From Halorientalis pallida (GTDB lineage: Archaea; Halobacteriota; Halobacteria; Halobacteriales; Haloarculaceae): a stretch of 64,000 nucleotides of DNA. Below the pieces are notes generated by a model. The model saw nothing but the letters and a program-made list of their open reading frames with translations, made no database searches and was not told where the DNA came from. The stretch covers positions 97,017-161,016 of the forward strand of contig NZ_RDFA01000008.1 in assembly GCF_004118325.1 (NCBI RefSeq), written 5' to 3'. This document shows positions 53,522 through 62,346 of the stretch, piece by piece. Positions within the stretch are counted from its first letter, which is position 1; each line of letters starts with the position of its first letter. A program made the position numbers and the translations under genes.

Positions 53522-54795
53522 CCCGAACGCGCCGGACACACCACTGGCGGGGCTTAGTGGCGGTGGCACTGCTCGGAGCCGCGCTGGGCGTCCTCTTCAA
53601 ACGACCGCTGATCGTGCTGGCCGGGTCGGTCGGCGTCGGCTTCGCGGTCTACCCACACCTGCTGACGCCGCCAGCAGTCTCGCTGGCGGTCGACCGCCGC
53701 CTGAGCGAGCGCGACCCGGCCCCCGGCGAGACCGTGACCGTCACCGTCACCGTGACCAACGAGGGGGACTCCTGGCTCTCGGACCTGCGGTTGGTCGACG
53801 GCGTGCCCGCGATGTTGCCCGTCGTCGACGGGACCGCCCGCCACACCGCCGCGCTCCGGCCCGGGGAGTCCACAACCTTCTCGTACGCCGTCGTGGCGGA
53901 ACACGGCGCACACCGGTTCCGACCGCTGACGGCCATCGCCCGCGACCTCAGCGGCGAATACGAGGTCGAGACCGAGGTCGAGGCGGTCGACGAGATCGAG
54001 TGTCTCCGTGCCCCCTCCGAACCACCGGTCGACGGCGCGACCGACCCCTATCCGGGGCGCGTGCTGACCGACGCCAGCGGCGCGGGCGTCGAGTTCGATC
54101 ACACGCGCGAGTACCATCCCGGCGACGCCCGCTCCCGGATCGACTGGCGACAGTTGGCCAAAACTGGGTCGCTGGCTACCCTGGAGTTCCGCCAGGAGCG
54201 AAGCGTCTCGGTGACCGTTTGTATCGACGCGAGAGCGGACGCCTACCGCGGCCAGCACGGCGAGCCACACGCAGTCTCCCACAGCGTCGCGGCCGCGCGG
54301 GAACTGCTCGAATCGGTCTGGGACCTCGGTGAACGGGCGGGCGTGGCGACGCTCGGCGGCCCGGACTGCTGGCTCCCCCCAGATCGCGGCTCAGACCACG
54401 CCGACCGCGCCCGGCACCTCCTGCTCACCCACCCGTCGCTCTCCCCACGACCGCCCGACTGGGAGCGGACCCGCGCGGAAGACGATGCCGAGCCGGACCC
54501 GTTCGACAGACTCAGCGCCCGGCTGGGCGGGAACGCACAGCTGTTCCTGCTCACGCCGCTGGCGGACGACGAGATCGTCGGCTTCGCGATGGAGCAGGCC
54601 GCCAGGGGCCAGTCGGTCACCGTCGTCAGTCCGGACGTGACCGGCGGAGACTCGCCGGGCGAACGGCTCGCGGCCGTCGAGCGTCGCAATCGGATCGACC
54701 GGCTCCATCGCGGCGGCGTCCGGGTGGTCGACTGGGACCCGGCCCAACGACTGCGCAAGAGCGTGGCGGCGGCGCGGAACCGGTGGCAACGATGA
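53518..54795 (+). CDS. DUF58 domain protein with vWA-like segment
   Basis: A 425-residue protein from GTG 53518 (VTRTRRTHHWRGLVAVALL). Two N-terminal hydrophobic segments (about 12-46) are followed by a beta-rich domain and the DUF58 signature GVEFDHTREYHPGDARSRID and WRQLAKTGSLATLEFRQE, then a vWA-like fold with VTVCIDARADAY (a metal-site-like DxR). DUF58 proteins accompany MoxR AAA-ATPases in membrane-protein or oxidase assembly. No moxR gene is in this operon. It overlaps both neighbours by 4 nt (GTGA and ATGA), showing coupled translation. Confidence 0.85.
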   Translation: MTRTRRTHHWRGLVAVALLGAALGVLFKRPLIVLAGSVGVGFAVYPHLLTPPAVSLAVDRRLSERDPAPGETVTVTVTVTNEGDSWLSDLRLVDGVPAMLPVVDGTARHTAALRPGESTTFSYAVVAEHGAHRFRPLTAIARDLSGEYEVETEVEAVDEIECLRAPSEPPVDGATDPYPGRVLTDASGAGVEFDHTREYHPGDARSRIDWRQLAKTGSLATLEFRQERSVSVTVCIDARADAYRGQHGEPHAVSHSVAAARELLESVWDLGERAGVATLGGPDCWLPPDRGSDHADRARHLLLTHPSLSPRPPDWERTRAEDDAEPDPFDRLSARLGGNAQLFLLTPLADDEIVGFAMEQAARGQSVTVVSPDVTGGDSPGERLAAVERRNRIDRLHRGGVRVVDWDPAQRLRKSVAAARNRWQR

Positions 54796-55556
54796 CTGGC
54801 AGACTGCGACCCGACGGCGGGACCGTCGACGGGAGCGAGGAGTCACTGGCGACCGATCACAGGACCGACCGTCCGAACCGAAAACCGGTCGATCACCGAC
54901 CGTCCAGCGTCGCGAGCGTCCTCGCGGTCGCGCTGGCTGGCTGTAGCGTGGCGCTGGTCGCGACCGGGCCGGCACAGACCAGGTCGATCCTGCTGGTGGT
55001 CCTCGGTCTCCTGGTCCTCGGCGTCGGGTTCAGGCGGCGTGAGGGGCTGGTTCCCGTGATCCGGCTCCTGGCTGGCCTCGCGCTCGTCCTCGGGGGGATT
55101 CAGCTGTCCGTCGCCGCCGACCTCGGGCGGATCGGGGACGCCGAGCTGCTCCCCGGGCTCTACGGTCTCGCCGTCCTCGGCCTGGGACTGCTCCCGGTCC
55201 GGCGTGGCTGGGAGACGCGACTCGCGACGCTGGGCGTCGGGCTCGTCCTCGTCGGCGTCCTGTTCAGCGGGATCACCCGCGACGGCGGCCTGTTCGGAAT
55301 CCTCGGCGCTACCGTCGCCGGCGTCGCCGCGTGGGACGCCGCCAGACACGCCATCACGCTCGGCGAGCAGGTCGGACGGACGGGAACGACCGCACGGACG
55401 GAACTGGTCCACGTCGGCGCGACGGGCCTCGTCGGAGCGGTGACGGTCGCCGCCGCCGTCGCGGTCTGGCGGGTCCGGGTGACAGACCTGCCCCTGCTCG
55501 CGCTCGTCTCCTTGCTCGGGGCCGCCGTCGTCCTCCTGTTCGCCCTCTACGACTAG
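54792..55556 (+). CDS. Polytopic membrane protein, DUF7519-like
   Basis: A 254-residue protein beginning at the ATG 54792 inside the stop of the DUF58 gene (ATGA). After a 35-residue hydrophilic leader there are about seven hydrophobic segments rich in Leu, Val and Gly. It lacks enzyme motifs. In haloarchaea the last gene of this cluster is often annotated DUF7519. It is convergent with a cupin gene and overlaps its end by 4 nt. No function known. Confidence 0.72.
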   Translation: MTGRLRPDGGTVDGSEESLATDHRTDRPNRKPVDHRPSSVASVLAVALAGCSVALVATGPAQTRSILLVVLGLLVLGVGFRRREGLVPVIRLLAGLALVLGGIQLSVAADLGRIGDAELLPGLYGLAVLGLGLLPVRRGWETRLATLGVGLVLVGVLFSGITRDGGLFGILGATVAGVAAWDAARHAITLGEQVGRTGTTARTELVHVGATGLVGAVTVAAAVAVWRVRVTDLPLLALVSLLGAAVVLLFALYD

Positions 55557-55942
55557 AGCGTCTCGGGGTCGCGGAAGGTATCGTCGACGGGCGGCGCGCC
55601 GATGGCCAGCACCAGTCCCTCGTCGTCACCGACGTACTCGTGGCCGTGGCCGACCTCCGGCCCGGCGGCGTACGCCGTCCCCGGACCGATGGTCCGGGTC
55701 TCCGGGTCCTCGGGGTCGCCGAGCGTCACCTCGAACTCGCCGTCGAGGACGTAGAACACCTCCTCCTGTTCACGGTGGGCGTGAAAGGCCGTCTCGTCGC
55801 CGGGTTCGTAGCGCCACACGTTGACGTGGCTCTCATCGAGGCCCAGCGCCGCGGTGAGCTGTTTGTGTCCGGCCGGGAACTGGTCGATCCCCGCCATCTC
55901 GATCTCCTCGACCGCATCCAGGTCCACCACCTCGTACTCCAT
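55553..55942 (-). CDS. Cupin-domain protein
   Basis: A 129-residue single-domain cupin. The metal-binding first motif is FHAHREQEEVFYVLDGEFEV (G(X)5HXH(X)3,4E(X)6G type: His, His and Glu present), and the second motif GPGTAYAAGPEVGHGHEYV supplies another His. This is the minimal beta-barrel of a metal-dependent cupin, such as a small-molecule isomerase, dioxygenase or sensor. The substrate cannot be inferred. It is convergent with the DUF7519-like gene. Confidence 0.85.
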   Translation of the reverse strand: MEYEVVDLDAVEEIEMAGIDQFPAGHKQLTAALGLDESHVNVWRYEPGDETAFHAHREQEEVFYVLDGEFEVTLGDPEDPETRTIGPGTAYAAGPEVGHGHEYVGDDEGLVLAIGAPPVDDTFRDPETL

Positions 55943-56023
55943 ACGCCTCCGAGCGAGGCCGGGCGGCTTGAAACCGACGGGGGATCGGCCAGGCTTTTTA
56001 TTACCCGACTGCTACCCCGAATC

Positions 56024-56923
56024 ATGCGACGGGCTCGGCGCGTGGTTACGGCGGGTGCGCTGGCAATCTTGCTGGTGCTGGCGGGCTGTAGCGGCCCCAG
56101 CGGTGATTTCGGCGGCGATCCGACGCCGCTCCCGACGCCGGATCTGGGCGGCGACGACGGAACGCCGACGCCGCCGGCCGTGACTCCCGCGCCGCCATCG
56201 AGCGCCGACACGGAGCGCGGCCGGGCCTTCCTCGACGGACTGTCGACCTCGCAGTTCCCCGTCCGATCGGTGGCGACGGCCAACGGCGCGTTCAGGGTGA
56301 CCTACGTCTCGAACGACAGCCGTCTGCTCCGGGACGCGTACGTGCTGGGCCTGGCCTACGGCGGGACCGTCAACCGGACCTGGCGGAACGACTCGACCTG
56401 GGCGACCACGCGACTGGACGCGCTGGCCGTCGGCACCGACGGTCGCGCGCTCGCGCGCTTCCGGATGCCTGCATCCTGGCCCCTGCAGTACTTTCAGGGT
56501 ACCATCTCCGCGGCGGAACTGGGCGACCGACTCCAGGCCACGCTCGAACGCACGGGCCCGAACGGACAGTATCCGGACCGGAGCGGGCAGTTGACGGATT
56601 TCTACACCGCGGCCGACCGGACGGCGGTGAACGTCGCGGGCGCGTCGGTACGCAACCGGACCGTCTTCCTGACCGTCCGTGCGCCGGCCGGCGACCGCGA
56701 GCGCCTGCGGTCGGCGCTCTCGGAAGTGGTCGCTGCGTACGGCTCCGCGACGGCGGACTGGGACACGGCTGCGCTGGAACTCTCGCTCCGTGACCGCGAG
56801 GGCGCGTTCGTGGGCTGGTACCGCGCCGACGCCGACTTCGCGGCGAACGTCTCGGCCGGCGAGGCCGCCGTGGCGCTCGCCGACCAGCGATACCTGGCCG
56901 AGGGCGGCAGACTCCTCGGGTGA
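56024..56923 (+). CDS. Predicted lipoprotein, unknown function
   Basis: A 299-residue protein with a Sec-type lipoprotein signal: MRRARRVVTAGALAILLVL and lipobox LAGC. A Pro/Thr/Gly-rich linker (PTPLPTPDLGGDDGTPTPP) anchors an extracellular domain of about 220 residues with many Asn-x-Thr/Ser sites (NRTWRNDS, NVS) that could be glycosylated. No known domain is apparent. A TATA-like gctttttatt at about 55993-56002 is about 27 nt upstream, supporting the ATG at 56024. Confidence 0.75.
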   Translation: MRRARRVVTAGALAILLVLAGCSGPSGDFGGDPTPLPTPDLGGDDGTPTPPAVTPAPPSSADTERGRAFLDGLSTSQFPVRSVATANGAFRVTYVSNDSRLLRDAYVLGLAYGGTVNRTWRNDSTWATTRLDALAVGTDGRALARFRMPASWPLQYFQGTISAAELGDRLQATLERTGPNGQYPDRSGQLTDFYTAADRTAVNVAGASVRNRTVFLTVRAPAGDRERLRSALSEVVAAYGSATADWDTAALELSLRDREGAFVGWYRADADFAANVSAGEAAVALADQRYLAEGGRLLG

Positions 56924-56990
56924 TCACTCGGCGGCGAGCCACCGGCTATCGACACGTTTTCGGCGGCCGAGCCCTACGAATCGAGTAGCT

Positions 56991-57533
56991 ATGCGCGTCA
57001 GAGACTGGCAGGACATCCTCGAGGACGTCGTGGAGAGCGACGCGGACCCCGGCGGCTGGCGGGCCGTGGGTGGCGACCGCGCCGGCGGCATCGGCGAGGA
57101 CCTGTACGTCGGCCACCCTGACGCAGCCGTCTACCAGCTCAAGACCTACGCCAAGAACCCCTTCGAGGTCCAGGGCGTCGGGACCCGCGTCGCCCGGCGC
57201 ATCGACGAGGACCTCGACGACCTGTTCCCCAGCGAGGATTCGGGCCGCTTCGGTGTCCAGCGGCCCATCGAGGAGGACGAAGCCGAGGACAAGGCGACCG
57301 AACTGGAGGAGGTCCTCAAGGCCCACGCCGACGCCCCGACGACGCCGGACGCGCTGTTCGACGACGTGATGGAGACGCTGGACAGCCCCGCGTTCGGCCC
57401 CGCGGACATCGAGTTCGACGACCGCCCCGAGGAACTCGACGACCTCTCGGCCACCTTCGAGGAGGCCGAGGAGTTGCTCGACGCGGAACTGGACGACCTG
57501 GTCGAGGACACCGTGAGCCGCGGGTTCGAGTAG
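56991..57533 (+). CDS. Conserved acidic haloarchaeal protein, unknown
   Basis: A 180-residue protein with a small alpha/beta N-terminal domain (MRVRDWQDILEDVVESDADP, VGGDRAGGIGEDLYVGHPDA, YQLKTYAKNPFEVQGVGTRV) and an acidic C-terminal helical region with several Glu/Asp-rich heptads that may form a coiled coil (about 110-180). No cofactor motif or membrane segment is seen. Its stop directly abuts that of the convergent esterase gene. Function is unknown. Confidence 0.65.
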   Translation: MRVRDWQDILEDVVESDADPGGWRAVGGDRAGGIGEDLYVGHPDAAVYQLKTYAKNPFEVQGVGTRVARRIDEDLDDLFPSEDSGRFGVQRPIEEDEAEDKATELEEVLKAHADAPTTPDALFDDVMETLDSPAFGPADIEFDDRPEELDDLSATFEEAEELLDAELDDLVEDTVSRGFE

Positions 57534-59192
57534 TCAACGACCGATCGAGCGGAGGTAGCCGTAGATATCCTGCATCACCGCACAGCCGTCGCTGGTTCCC
57601 GTCTCGACGGTGATCGAGTCCTCCTGGAGGCGGACCCGTCGCTGGGTCTCGTTCGCCGTCGGCCAGTCCGGCAGGTGCGCTCCGTTTGGATCGCCGCTGG
57701 CCGCGAAGTTCGACCAGTAGCTCTGGATCCGGTCGCGGAGTTTCCAGTCGCTCGGGCCGTTGATACCGGTCGGGAGCCCCTGCTGGGTGACCGTCTCCCC
57801 GAACACGTAGGAGAGTTCGGCGGTGTGGTACGCACCGGGGTCCTCGGAGAGTAGCGTCACCGGGATGGTGGGCGTATCGTCGAACAGGTAGCGGTAGGCC
57901 GTCCCGCCCTGTCGGGTGATGGCGTCGGTGACCGCCACGTCCGAACAGAGGAAGAAGTCGTCCGTGTTCACGTCGATGTAGGTCGCTTCGATGGAGTCGG
58001 AGTCACTCACGGGGTAGGCCTCGACGATCCGGTCCCCGAAGTCGCCGTAGACTCGCTGGAGGCGGTCGCGGTACGCCGCCTCGGACTCCGGCACGCTATC
58101 GCCGGCGAACTCGAGGAAGAACTGGTACTCCTCCGCGTTGCCACCGAGCAGGACGGGTACGTCGTGGAACTCGCCGTCCTCGATCAGCGAGGCGGGGTGG
58201 TCCCGGACGACCTCGCCGTCGACGCCGAAGATCAGCCCGGGCTGTTCCACTGTGGGGGTCTGCCCACCGGTGGCCTCGCTGGCGAGTGCGCCCGCGACGC
58301 CGTAGGCCTCGGCCAGGTCCGCGGGCTTTGCCTCCCGGAGACAGGCGAGCGTGTTGCCGGCCGTACAGTCCAGTTCTCGGGCCGCTTCGGTCCCGCGGGC
58401 CTCCAGTTCCGCCAGCCCGTAGAGCGGGTCGTTGATCGGGCCGCTCTCGCTGATCGCCCGGTGGAACAGGCCCTCGGCTTCGGGGTCGGTCAGCAGGGTC
58501 AGCACGGCGTGTCCGCCGGCGGATTCACCGAAGACGGTCACGTTGTCCGGGTCGCCGCCGAACGCCGCGACGTTGCGCTGGACCCACTCCAGCCCCGCGC
58601 GGATGTCGAGGTAGCCGAAGTTGGTCGGGGCCGACGGGGTCGCCGCCGTCACCTCGGGGTGGGCAAAAAAGCCCAGCGCGTTGAGGCGGTAGTTGACCGC
58701 GACGACGACCACGTCCCCGGCCTCGGCGAGCGCCCCGCCGGGGAACCGGTTGCTCCCGAAATTGTACCCGCCGCCGTGAATCCAGTACATCACGGGTTTC
58801 TCGCCCGGGTCGGCGTCTTCGGGTGTCCAGACGTTCAGATTGAGGCAGCCGTCCTCGCTACCGACGAATTTGCCGACGTCGAGTCCCAGGAAACCCGAAA
58901 CCAGGATGGGCTGTGGTGCCCGTGGCCCGTAGTCGTGGGCGTCGCGGGTGCCGTCCCACGACGGCGCGGGCGTCTCCGGCGGCCTGAACCGCCGCTCACC
59001 CACCGGCTGATGGGCGTAGGGAATCCCGCGGAAGGCGTTCACGTCGCCCTCGTCGTCGCCCTCGACGGTGCCGCTCTCGGTCTCGACTTCCGGGTCCGAG
59101 AACCACCATGTGGTGTTCGCGCTGCCGATGCCGCTCCCCGCTCCGAACACGGACGCTCCCCCGAGCGCCCCCAGATAGGTCCGTCTGTCCAT
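57534..59192 (-). CDS. Type-B carboxylesterase/lipase, Tat-exported
   Basis: An alpha/beta hydrolase of the type-B carboxylesterase family, 552 residues. The Tat-like signal MDRRTYLGALGGASVFGAGS precedes the mature protein (RGIPYAHQPVGERRF, SEDGCLNLNVWTP, WIHGGGYNFGS oxyanion loop). The nucleophile is Ser224 in VTVFGESAGGHAV. A glutamate in the late part and a His in YHTAELSYVFGE complete the likely triad. The enzyme hydrolyses carboxylic esters outside the cell. The ATG at 59192 is chosen over the longer frame (59261) because it provides the RR signal and a TATA-like cttttattcc about 30 nt upstream. Confidence 0.9.
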   Translation of the reverse strand: MDRRTYLGALGGASVFGAGSGIGSANTTWWFSDPEVETESGTVEGDDEGDVNAFRGIPYAHQPVGERRFRPPETPAPSWDGTRDAHDYGPRAPQPILVSGFLGLDVGKFVGSEDGCLNLNVWTPEDADPGEKPVMYWIHGGGYNFGSNRFPGGALAEAGDVVVVAVNYRLNALGFFAHPEVTAATPSAPTNFGYLDIRAGLEWVQRNVAAFGGDPDNVTVFGESAGGHAVLTLLTDPEAEGLFHRAISESGPINDPLYGLAELEARGTEAARELDCTAGNTLACLREAKPADLAEAYGVAGALASEATGGQTPTVEQPGLIFGVDGEVVRDHPASLIEDGEFHDVPVLLGGNAEEYQFFLEFAGDSVPESEAAYRDRLQRVYGDFGDRIVEAYPVSDSDSIEATYIDVNTDDFFLCSDVAVTDAITRQGGTAYRYLFDDTPTIPVTLLSEDPGAYHTAELSYVFGETVTQQGLPTGINGPSDWKLRDRIQSYWSNFAASGDPNGAHLPDWPTANETQRRVRLQEDSITVETGTSDGCAVMQDIYGYLRSIGR

Positions 59193-59344
59193 CGGAGACC
59201 AGATTCCACGACAGGTCGGACGGAATAAAAGTTTTCGGTGAGCTGTGGGAACGTGCGACAAGATCGATGGTCGAGGCGGTGGGGGCTCGGTCCACGCGAG
59301 CGCCCGAGAGACATCCTTTAGGAAGTCGCCGCGGAGGTGACCCC

Positions 59345-60190
59345 ATGCGACTGGCGCGCGTTCTGAGGGGAGCCGTCGGCGTCACCGGTGTACTGGCAGG
59401 AGCCGCCCTGGCTGCGAAGGGGTGGCGTGACCGCGAGCTGGTACGTTTCGTCGAGCGCCTCCACGACAGGGCCGAGATCGACCGCGGGAAGACGGTCTCG
59501 GCCGACGACTGGGCGGACCTTCCGGAACCAGTGCGGGGCTACTTCTCGAACGTCCTCCAACCCGGCCAGGAGTTCGTCGACGGCGCCCGAATCGGACAGG
59601 TCGGCCGGTTGCGCCCGGGGGACGCCGACTCGCCGTGGCAGCCGTTCACCGCGACCCATCACGTCACGGTCGACCCGCCCGGGTTCTACTGGGACGCGAC
59701 CGTCCGCTATCTGCCGTTCGTCTCGGTCGGCGTCCGAGACCGCTTCGCCGACGCCGAGAGTGGTGCGAGCGTCTCGCTGTTCGGCGTGGTGCCCATCGAC
59801 TCGGCCGGGTCGAGCCCCGAGCTCCGGGAGGCCGAGCTGATACGGTACCTCGCCGAAGCGGTCTGGTACCCCACGGCGCTCCTCCCAAACGAGGGTGTCG
59901 AGTGGGAGGGCATCGACGACGAGACGGCGCGGGCGACCGTCGAACACGGCGGCGTGACCGCGTCGCTCACGTTCACGTTCGAGGACGACGAGGTGACCAG
60001 CGTCCACGCCGACGAACGGTACCGGAGTGTCGACGGCCGATACGAACCGACACCCTGGACCGGGCACTGGCACGATTACGCGACACGCCAGGGCGTGTCG
60101 GTCCCGATGGCTGGGGAGGTGACGTGGCACCCCCCGGATGGTGCGTTCCAGGCCTGGCAGGGTCGCGTGACCGACATCGAGTACCGGTGA
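59345..60190 (+). CDS. DUF6544/DUF6920-like protein with N-terminal membrane anchor
   Basis: A 281-residue protein with a hydrophobic N-terminal segment (GAVGVTGVLAGAALAAKGW), then a beta-rich domain (PVRGYFSNVLQPGQEFVD, FYWDATVRYLPFVSVGVRDRF, YLAEAVWYPTALLP). The PTALLPNEGVEWEGIDD segment and length match the DUF6544/6920 family, known only as uncharacterised. A clear Shine-Dalgarno sequence (ggaggtga, 59334-59341) is present close to the ATG, unlike most neighbours, which appear leaderless. Its stop directly abuts that of the convergent PadR gene. Function unknown. Confidence 0.8.
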   Translation: MRLARVLRGAVGVTGVLAGAALAAKGWRDRELVRFVERLHDRAEIDRGKTVSADDWADLPEPVRGYFSNVLQPGQEFVDGARIGQVGRLRPGDADSPWQPFTATHHVTVDPPGFYWDATVRYLPFVSVGVRDRFADAESGASVSLFGVVPIDSAGSSPELREAELIRYLAEAVWYPTALLPNEGVEWEGIDDETARATVEHGGVTASLTFTFEDDEVTSVHADERYRSVDGRYEPTPWTGHWHDYATRQGVSVPMAGEVTWHPPDGAFQAWQGRVTDIEYR

Positions 60191-60481
60191 TTACGCCCGG
60201 ATCGTGCTCTCTTCGAGGTACCGATCCTCCCACTCACGGCGTGCTTCGAGCTCGCGACGTCCCCGTTTGGTGACGTTGTACACGTTCGTCCGGCGGTCTT
60301 TCTTCCCCTTCTCGACGAGGCCCTTCTCGACGAGGGTGTCGAGGTTGGGGTAGAGCCGGCCGTGGTGAATCTCGCCCTCGTAGTACTCTTCGAGGGCGTC
60401 TTTGATCGCGAGCCCGTGCGGTTCGTCGTACCCGGCGATGACGTACAGCAGATCGCGCTGGAATCCAGTCAGATCGTACAC
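60191..60481 (-). CDS. PadR-family transcriptional regulator
   Basis: A 96-residue winged-helix regulator starting at GTG 60481 (MYDLTGFQRDLLYVIAGYDE). The helix-turn-helix and wing are visible: PHGLAIKDALEEYYEGEIHH, GRLYPNLDTLVEKGLVEKG, DRRTNVYNVTKRGRREL. This short type (PadR-s1-like) is common in haloarchaea. A TATA-like attaaattaaatc (60501-60513) sits 20-32 nt before the start, and an inverted repeat overlaps the start-to-TATA gap, compatible with autoregulation. The effector is unknown. Confidence 0.9.
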   Translation of the reverse strand: MYDLTGFQRDLLYVIAGYDEPHGLAIKDALEEYYEGEIHHGRLYPNLDTLVEKGLVEKGKKDRRTNVYNVTKRGRRELEARREWEDRYLEESTIRA

Positions 60482-60513
60482 AGATCGTTATACCTATCTG
60501 ATTAAATTAAATC
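60481..60513 (-). promoter_or_regulatory. PadR gene promoter with putative autoregulatory operator
   Basis: TATA-like sequence at 60501-60513 and, directly downstream toward the start, an inverted repeat CAGAT (60481-60485) / ATCTG (60496-60500) with a 10-nt spacer. A regulator bound there would block initiation. Confidence 0.45.
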
Positions 60514-60583
60514 TATCGCCCGTCGGAAACGTACACGGTGCCAGGCGTCGCGGCGTCGCAGTTCCACTGGACGCCGAGCGTAC

Positions 60584-61545
60584 TCACTCACTGGTCGTCG
60601 TGTTCGAGGACTGGATAGTCGAGTCAGTTTCCGGGTCGAGCCCCAGCACCTCGGACCCTGGCACCCGGCGGTTCGCGAGTCTGTCCCGGCCGTAGAGCAG
60701 GACCACGAGCACGGCGAGTCCGACCAGCGGAATCGCGCCGGTGCCCTCCGCGAGGAAGGTCAGCCACGGGTCTGGGACACCGTCGGGAGCCAGTACAGCC
60801 ATGTCCGCGGGGTGGTAGACCCCATCGCGTTGATCCCGGCGTGAAACACCGCGACGGCCAGCACGCTCCCGCTGGCGTCGTTGTACATCCAGGTCCAGAG
60901 GATCGGCCCTGCCAAGATGGTACTCGTCCAGCCGAGTTACTGGGAGAGGGGCCACCCGCCGTGGGTCGTGTTCGCGTTGAGCAGCAATGGGAGATGACAG
61001 AGCGCCCACGCCGCGCCGACGAGCAGACTGGTTACGAACGCGCTGTCGCGTTCCTGCAGGAGCGACACCACGAACCCACGCCAGCCGAGTTCTTCCTGTC
61101 CGCCACCCCAGACGGTTCCCCAGGCGAGCGCGAAGAGGTAGATGCCGACGAACGGTATCGTACCGAACTCCACGGGGCCACCGGTCGCGACGAACAGCGC
61201 GCTTCCGATGGCCAGGACGGCAGGCGGGAGCAGCAGGGCGGCCGCCCGCCACGTCACACCGATCCGACAGACCAAAAACTGCGAGAGCCACGCTCGGAGA
61301 CTCCCTTCGCTGGCCCAGACGACGACCGCGGCACCGACCGGGGGGCCGAACCCGCCCAGCCCGACGAGAATCGAGAGCGTCCACGACGCGGTCATCCCGA
61401 ACGCGACCAGTGCCGCCTGGATCGACCAGGTGAACGCGTACGTGACGAGCAGGAAACTCGCGATCCGATAGCGGTCGATCCACGACCGGACGGCCCCGAT
61501 CGTTCCCTCCCTACCGCGTTCCGACGGCGCTGCATGCGGCCCCAT
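60584..61545 (-). pseudogene. CPBP-family intramembrane protease, broken by a stop codon and a frameshift
   Basis: The first 202 codons encode a CPBP (Abi-type) intramembrane metalloprotease: membrane segments, EELGWRG (the EExxxR motif) in VWGGGQEELGWRGFVV, and HLPLLLNANTTHGG. The frame then meets TAA at 60937-60939 (after GGWPLSQ), while sequence beyond keeps coding in the same frame: LGWTSTILAGPILWTWMY and VAVFHAGINAMG. Next a -1 lesion at the cccc run 60820-60823 shifts the frame; the other frame continues with VYHPADMAVLAPDGVPDPW, a TM segment and ends at 60584. Two independent lesions suggest a pseudogene, though an error at one could not explain both. The ATG at 61545 lies about 20 nt from a TATA-like ggtttatcgg. 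Confidence 0.7.
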
Positions 61546-61633
61546 GCGACCAGTTGGCCGATAAACCTTTCGCTGTGACTGGGGCCCGGGTCGAATCCTG
61601 CAACTGAAGTCCGCGCACGTCTACCACACTGCC

Positions 61634-62035
61634 ATGGACGCCGCCGACACGATCCGGTCGTACTACGACGCGCTCCGGACCGGCGAACCGCTCGGGCCGT
61701 TCTTCGCCGGCGCGCAGTCGGGCGACGACGCGGTCGTCAAGTTCGGCACCTCCGAACGGCTGGTCGGGACCGACGCCATCCGGGAGGGGTTGCGCGAACA
61801 GACCGCAACGACGGTCGACTGGGCCGTCGAGAGCCACGCCCTTCGGACAACCGAACGGGAGCGCCACGCCTGGTTCAGCGACGCAGTCGAAATGAACTGG
61901 ACCGACACCGAGCGGGGGATTCAGTACGAGTTCGATACGCGCTGGAGCGGGACGCTCGAACGACGCGACCAGGCGGGAGCACCCTCCGAGTGGCAGTTCG
62001 TCGGGATGCACGTCAGCACGGCAGGTGAGGTCTGA
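61634..62035 (+). CDS. SnoaL-like (nuclear transport factor 2 fold) protein
   Basis: A 133-residue protein with the NTF2/SnoaL cone fold layout: N-terminal helix MDAADTIRSYYDALRTGEP, then FFAGAQSGDDAVVKFGTSERLVGTDAI (in part), a beta sheet and WQFVGMHVS at the end. Such proteins are small enzymes or ligand-binding modules. No catalytic residues can be named with confidence. Its TGA overlaps the ATG of the next gene by one base (TGATG), so the two are co-translated. Confidence 0.8.
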   Translation: MDAADTIRSYYDALRTGEPLGPFFAGAQSGDDAVVKFGTSERLVGTDAIREGLREQTATTVDWAVESHALRTTERERHAWFSDAVEMNWTDTERGIQYEFDTRWSGTLERRDQAGAPSEWQFVGMHVSTAGEV

Positions 62036-62346
62036 TGGTCGGACCGGTCTCGAACGACGAACGCGCGTCGTTCACCCGGCGGCTAAAGATCGGCTTCGTC
62101 GTCCTCGTGGGCATTTCGTCGGGGCTCATCACGCTCCAGGGTAACCCGAGTCCGGTCGTCCTGGCCGGCGCGGTGGTGGGCGGCCTCGTGCTGGGCGCGC
62201 TCCTCACGCGGTTCGCCATCCCCAGCGCGGACGGGTTTCGCGATCAGGAGGTCCCCGACAGCCTCTCCGAGACCGAAGGGCACCTGGAACGGCGGTTCGA
62301 GAGCGAAGACCGCGACGAGCGGCGGACAGAACAGCGCAACCGGTAG
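62035..62346 (+). CDS. Small membrane protein, unknown
   Basis: A 103-residue protein with two hydrophobic segments (about 19-34 and 40-60: KIGFVVLVGISSGLI and VVLAGAVVGGLVLGALL), followed by a charged cytoplasmic tail (ETEGHLERRFESEDRDERR). It is in an operon with the SnoaL-like gene through a TGATG junction. It is convergent with the zincin gene. Not recognised. Confidence 0.65.
   Translation: MVGPVSNDERASFTRRLKIGFVVLVGISSGLITLQGNPSPVVLAGAVVGGLVLGALLTRFAIPSADGFRDQEVPDSLSETEGHLERRFESEDRDERRTEQRNR

Noticed and set aside
61575..61632. tRNA-like stretch (gggtcgaatcctgcaactg) upstream of the SnoaL-like gene
   Set aside because: The T loop lacks the invariant TT and no matching acceptor or anticodon arm exists on either strand; it is probably chance.
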